A DNA stretch of 64,000 nucleotides, from NCBI GenBank assembly GCA_030841085.1, contig JAVEDP010000041.1:248001-312000 (forward strand), written 5' to 3'. The position numbers and the translations under genes were made by a program. A model generated the notes under the pieces. That model was not told the DNA's origin. It worked only from the letters and a program-made list of their open reading frames with translations, and did no database searches. The stretch comes from Pyrinomonadaceae bacterium. Lineage in GTDB: Bacteria > Acidobacteriota > Blastocatellia > Pyrinomonadales > Pyrinomonadaceae. Positions 62,972 through 64,000 of this stretch are shown piece after piece (positions within the stretch are counted from its first letter, which is position 1; each line of letters begins with the position of its first letter).

Positions 62972-63520
62972 ATGGCAGTATTAAAGAAAATTCGTTCTCG
63001 TTTGTGGGCGCCGCCAGCTGAGGTTTACGTCCCCGAGCCGCAACTCACGGCGCCGGTAGCGGTAGGTGCGCGCTACGATATCCGTCCGCTAACGATTTCC
63101 AGCCTCGATGACTGTTGGCGCCTCGATCAGCGTTGTTTTGTGGACGGCGAAGCTTACAGCCGCGAGACTTTCGAATACCTTTTGACAGCGCCCGAATCAG
63201 TTTCCTATCGAGCCGCAACTGCCAACGGCGCGATGGTCGGTTTCGTCATTGGCTTAATTGAGCCAGATCATACCGGACACATTACGACAGTTGGTATTGC
63301 GCCTGAACACCGACGCCGTCACCTGGGTCAACGCTTAATGGCTGAAGTTGAAAAGGGATTTAAGAAACGAAATGTGCGAATAGTGCGCCTGGAAGTGAGG
63401 TCACTCAATATTCCCGCACAAAAGCTCTACCAACATCTCGGATACGCGATTACTCAACGATTACCGAAATACTATTCAAATGGCGGGGATGGTTTATTGA
63501 TGCTGAAATCGCTTGAATAG
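62972..63520 (+). CDS. RimI-like GNAT acetyltransferase
   Basis: A 182-residue GNAT protein. After a 35-residue lead, ISSLDDCWRLDQRCFVDGEAYS and VTTVG-type strand (HITTVGIAPEHRRRHLGQRL) match RimI, in which the CoA-binding loop follows. The end (LEVRSLNIPAQKLYQHLGYA, LPKYYSNGGDGLLML) is also RimI-type. RimI acetylates the N-terminus of ribosomal protein S18, but such homologues vary, so the substrate is uncertain. Confidence 0.85.
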   Translation: MAVLKKIRSRLWAPPAEVYVPEPQLTAPVAVGARYDIRPLTISSLDDCWRLDQRCFVDGEAYSRETFEYLLTAPESVSYRAATANGAMVGFVIGLIEPDHTGHITTVGIAPEHRRRHLGQRLMAEVEKGFKKRNVRIVRLEVRSLNIPAQKLYQHLGYAITQRLPKYYSNGGDGLLMLKSLE

Positions 63521-63528
63521 TCGTACGC

Positions 63529-64000
63529 CTAGCCTTTACGCAGTTCAGTCAAAACCTGCTTAGCCACTGCCTTTAGAGTATCAAAAACTCCTGCCCCACT
63601 CGACGCAACCGCTTCAACGATTGGCTCTTCTTTTCGTCTCAATTCTGCCGCCAGGTCGGCTGCCGGGATTACATTTGGCAGATCGCGTTTGTTGAGTTGC
63701 AGAACGTAGGGCAGCTTCATCAAATCGTAACCCTGTGCCTTGAGATTCTCTTCAAGGTTGTAAAGCGATTCGACGTTTGCATCCATGCGCTCTTCCTGCG
63801 AGTCGGCTACGAACACTACTCCGTCAACACCTTTAAGGATGAGTTTGCGTGATGCGTCATAAAACACCTGGCCAGGCACGGTGTAGAGATGAAAGCGCGT
63901 TTTAAAACCGCGCACAGTTCCCAGTTCAAGCGGCATGAAGTCGAAGAACAACGTGCGATCCGTTTCGGTCGCCAGACTGATGAGCTTGCCGCGCGCTTGT
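63529..64000 (-). CDS. MglA-like Ras-type GTPase, C-terminal part
   Basis: The gene runs off the right edge; about 157 residues remain. It has [13 protein letters not shown], the switch region [20 protein letters not shown] (P-G in place of the D-x-x-G of most GTPases), [11 protein letters not shown] and the G4 motif LNKRDLP. This matches MglA-type GTPases for polarity and gliding. The P-loop lies outside the window. It is on the opposite strand, tail to tail with the acetyltransferase gene, 8 bp apart. Confidence 0.88.
   Translation of the reverse strand, partial: QARGKLISLATETDRTLFFDFMPLELGTVRGFKTRFHLYTVPGQVFYDASRKLILKGVDGVVFVADSQEERMDANVESLYNLEENLKAQGYDLMKLPYVLQLNKRDLPNVIPAADLAAELRRKEEPIVEAVASSGAGVFDTLKAVAKQVLTELRKG

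Overview
The window looks like a chromosome segment of an Acidobacteriota bacterium, probably class Blastocatellia. That placement is inference: it rests on the mix of family types (PASTA-tailed FtsI, extended Hfq-like protein, MglA-type GTPase, YCF48-like and VIT/VWA exported proteins, aldolase microcompartment), moderate-to-high GC and very repeat-rich spacers. No rRNA, tRNA or CRISPR array was found.

Layout. 1-4.8 kb: start of a CtpA-type protease, a small RHH-like protein and an M16 protease pair (one active, one with a lost zinc site). 5.0-9.5 kb: an accessory island of unrecognised exported proteins with a truncated tyrosine recombinase, bounded by inverted copies of two repeats. 9.5-23 kb: exported propeller and VIT/VWA proteins, an MFS transporter, a methyltransferase, a luciferase-like oxidoreductase, an exported dual-specificity phosphatase, a probable methanethiol methyltransferase (MddA), two XdhC proteins and a frameshifted DUF962 gene. 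23-31 kb (minus strand): DUF433/DUF5615 pair, valS, two response regulators, a GspG-like protein, pdxA and an Hfq-like gene.

31-48.7 kb (minus strand): a nearly complete division and cell-wall (dcw) cluster in the order mraZ, rsmH, ftsL, ftsI, a 78-aa gene, murF, mraY, murD, ftsW, murG, murC, murB, ftsQ, ftsA, ftsZ. It is led by a near-consensus promoter and a three-repeat MraZ operator. murE and ddl are absent; the 78-aa gene sits where murE is usually found. 48.9-55.1 kb: ZIP transporter, a TPM/nucleotidyltransferase/LemA operon, a thioredoxin-like protein, a 601-aa exported protein and a cysteine-rich mini-protein.

55.3-58.9 kb (minus strand): a compact bacterial microcompartment (BMC) locus: Rex redox repressor, a FucA-like class II aldolase with a probable encapsulation tail, one hexameric and three pentameric shell proteins, and a cysteine-rich coiled-coil protein of unknown function. 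59-64 kb: ruvA, ruvB, a YihY-type membrane protein, queA, a RimI-like acetyltransferase and an MglA-like GTPase.

The spacers carry two kinds of repeat that genes do not explain. One is REP-like inverted doublets of at least five sequence families. The other is arrays with a strict 7-bp period, often arranged as inverted pairs that could fold into long hairpins; some run into the 3' ends of genes. The most interesting observations are the heptamer system, the BMC locus with its unknown cysteine-rich partner, the repeat-bounded island and the gene in the murE position.
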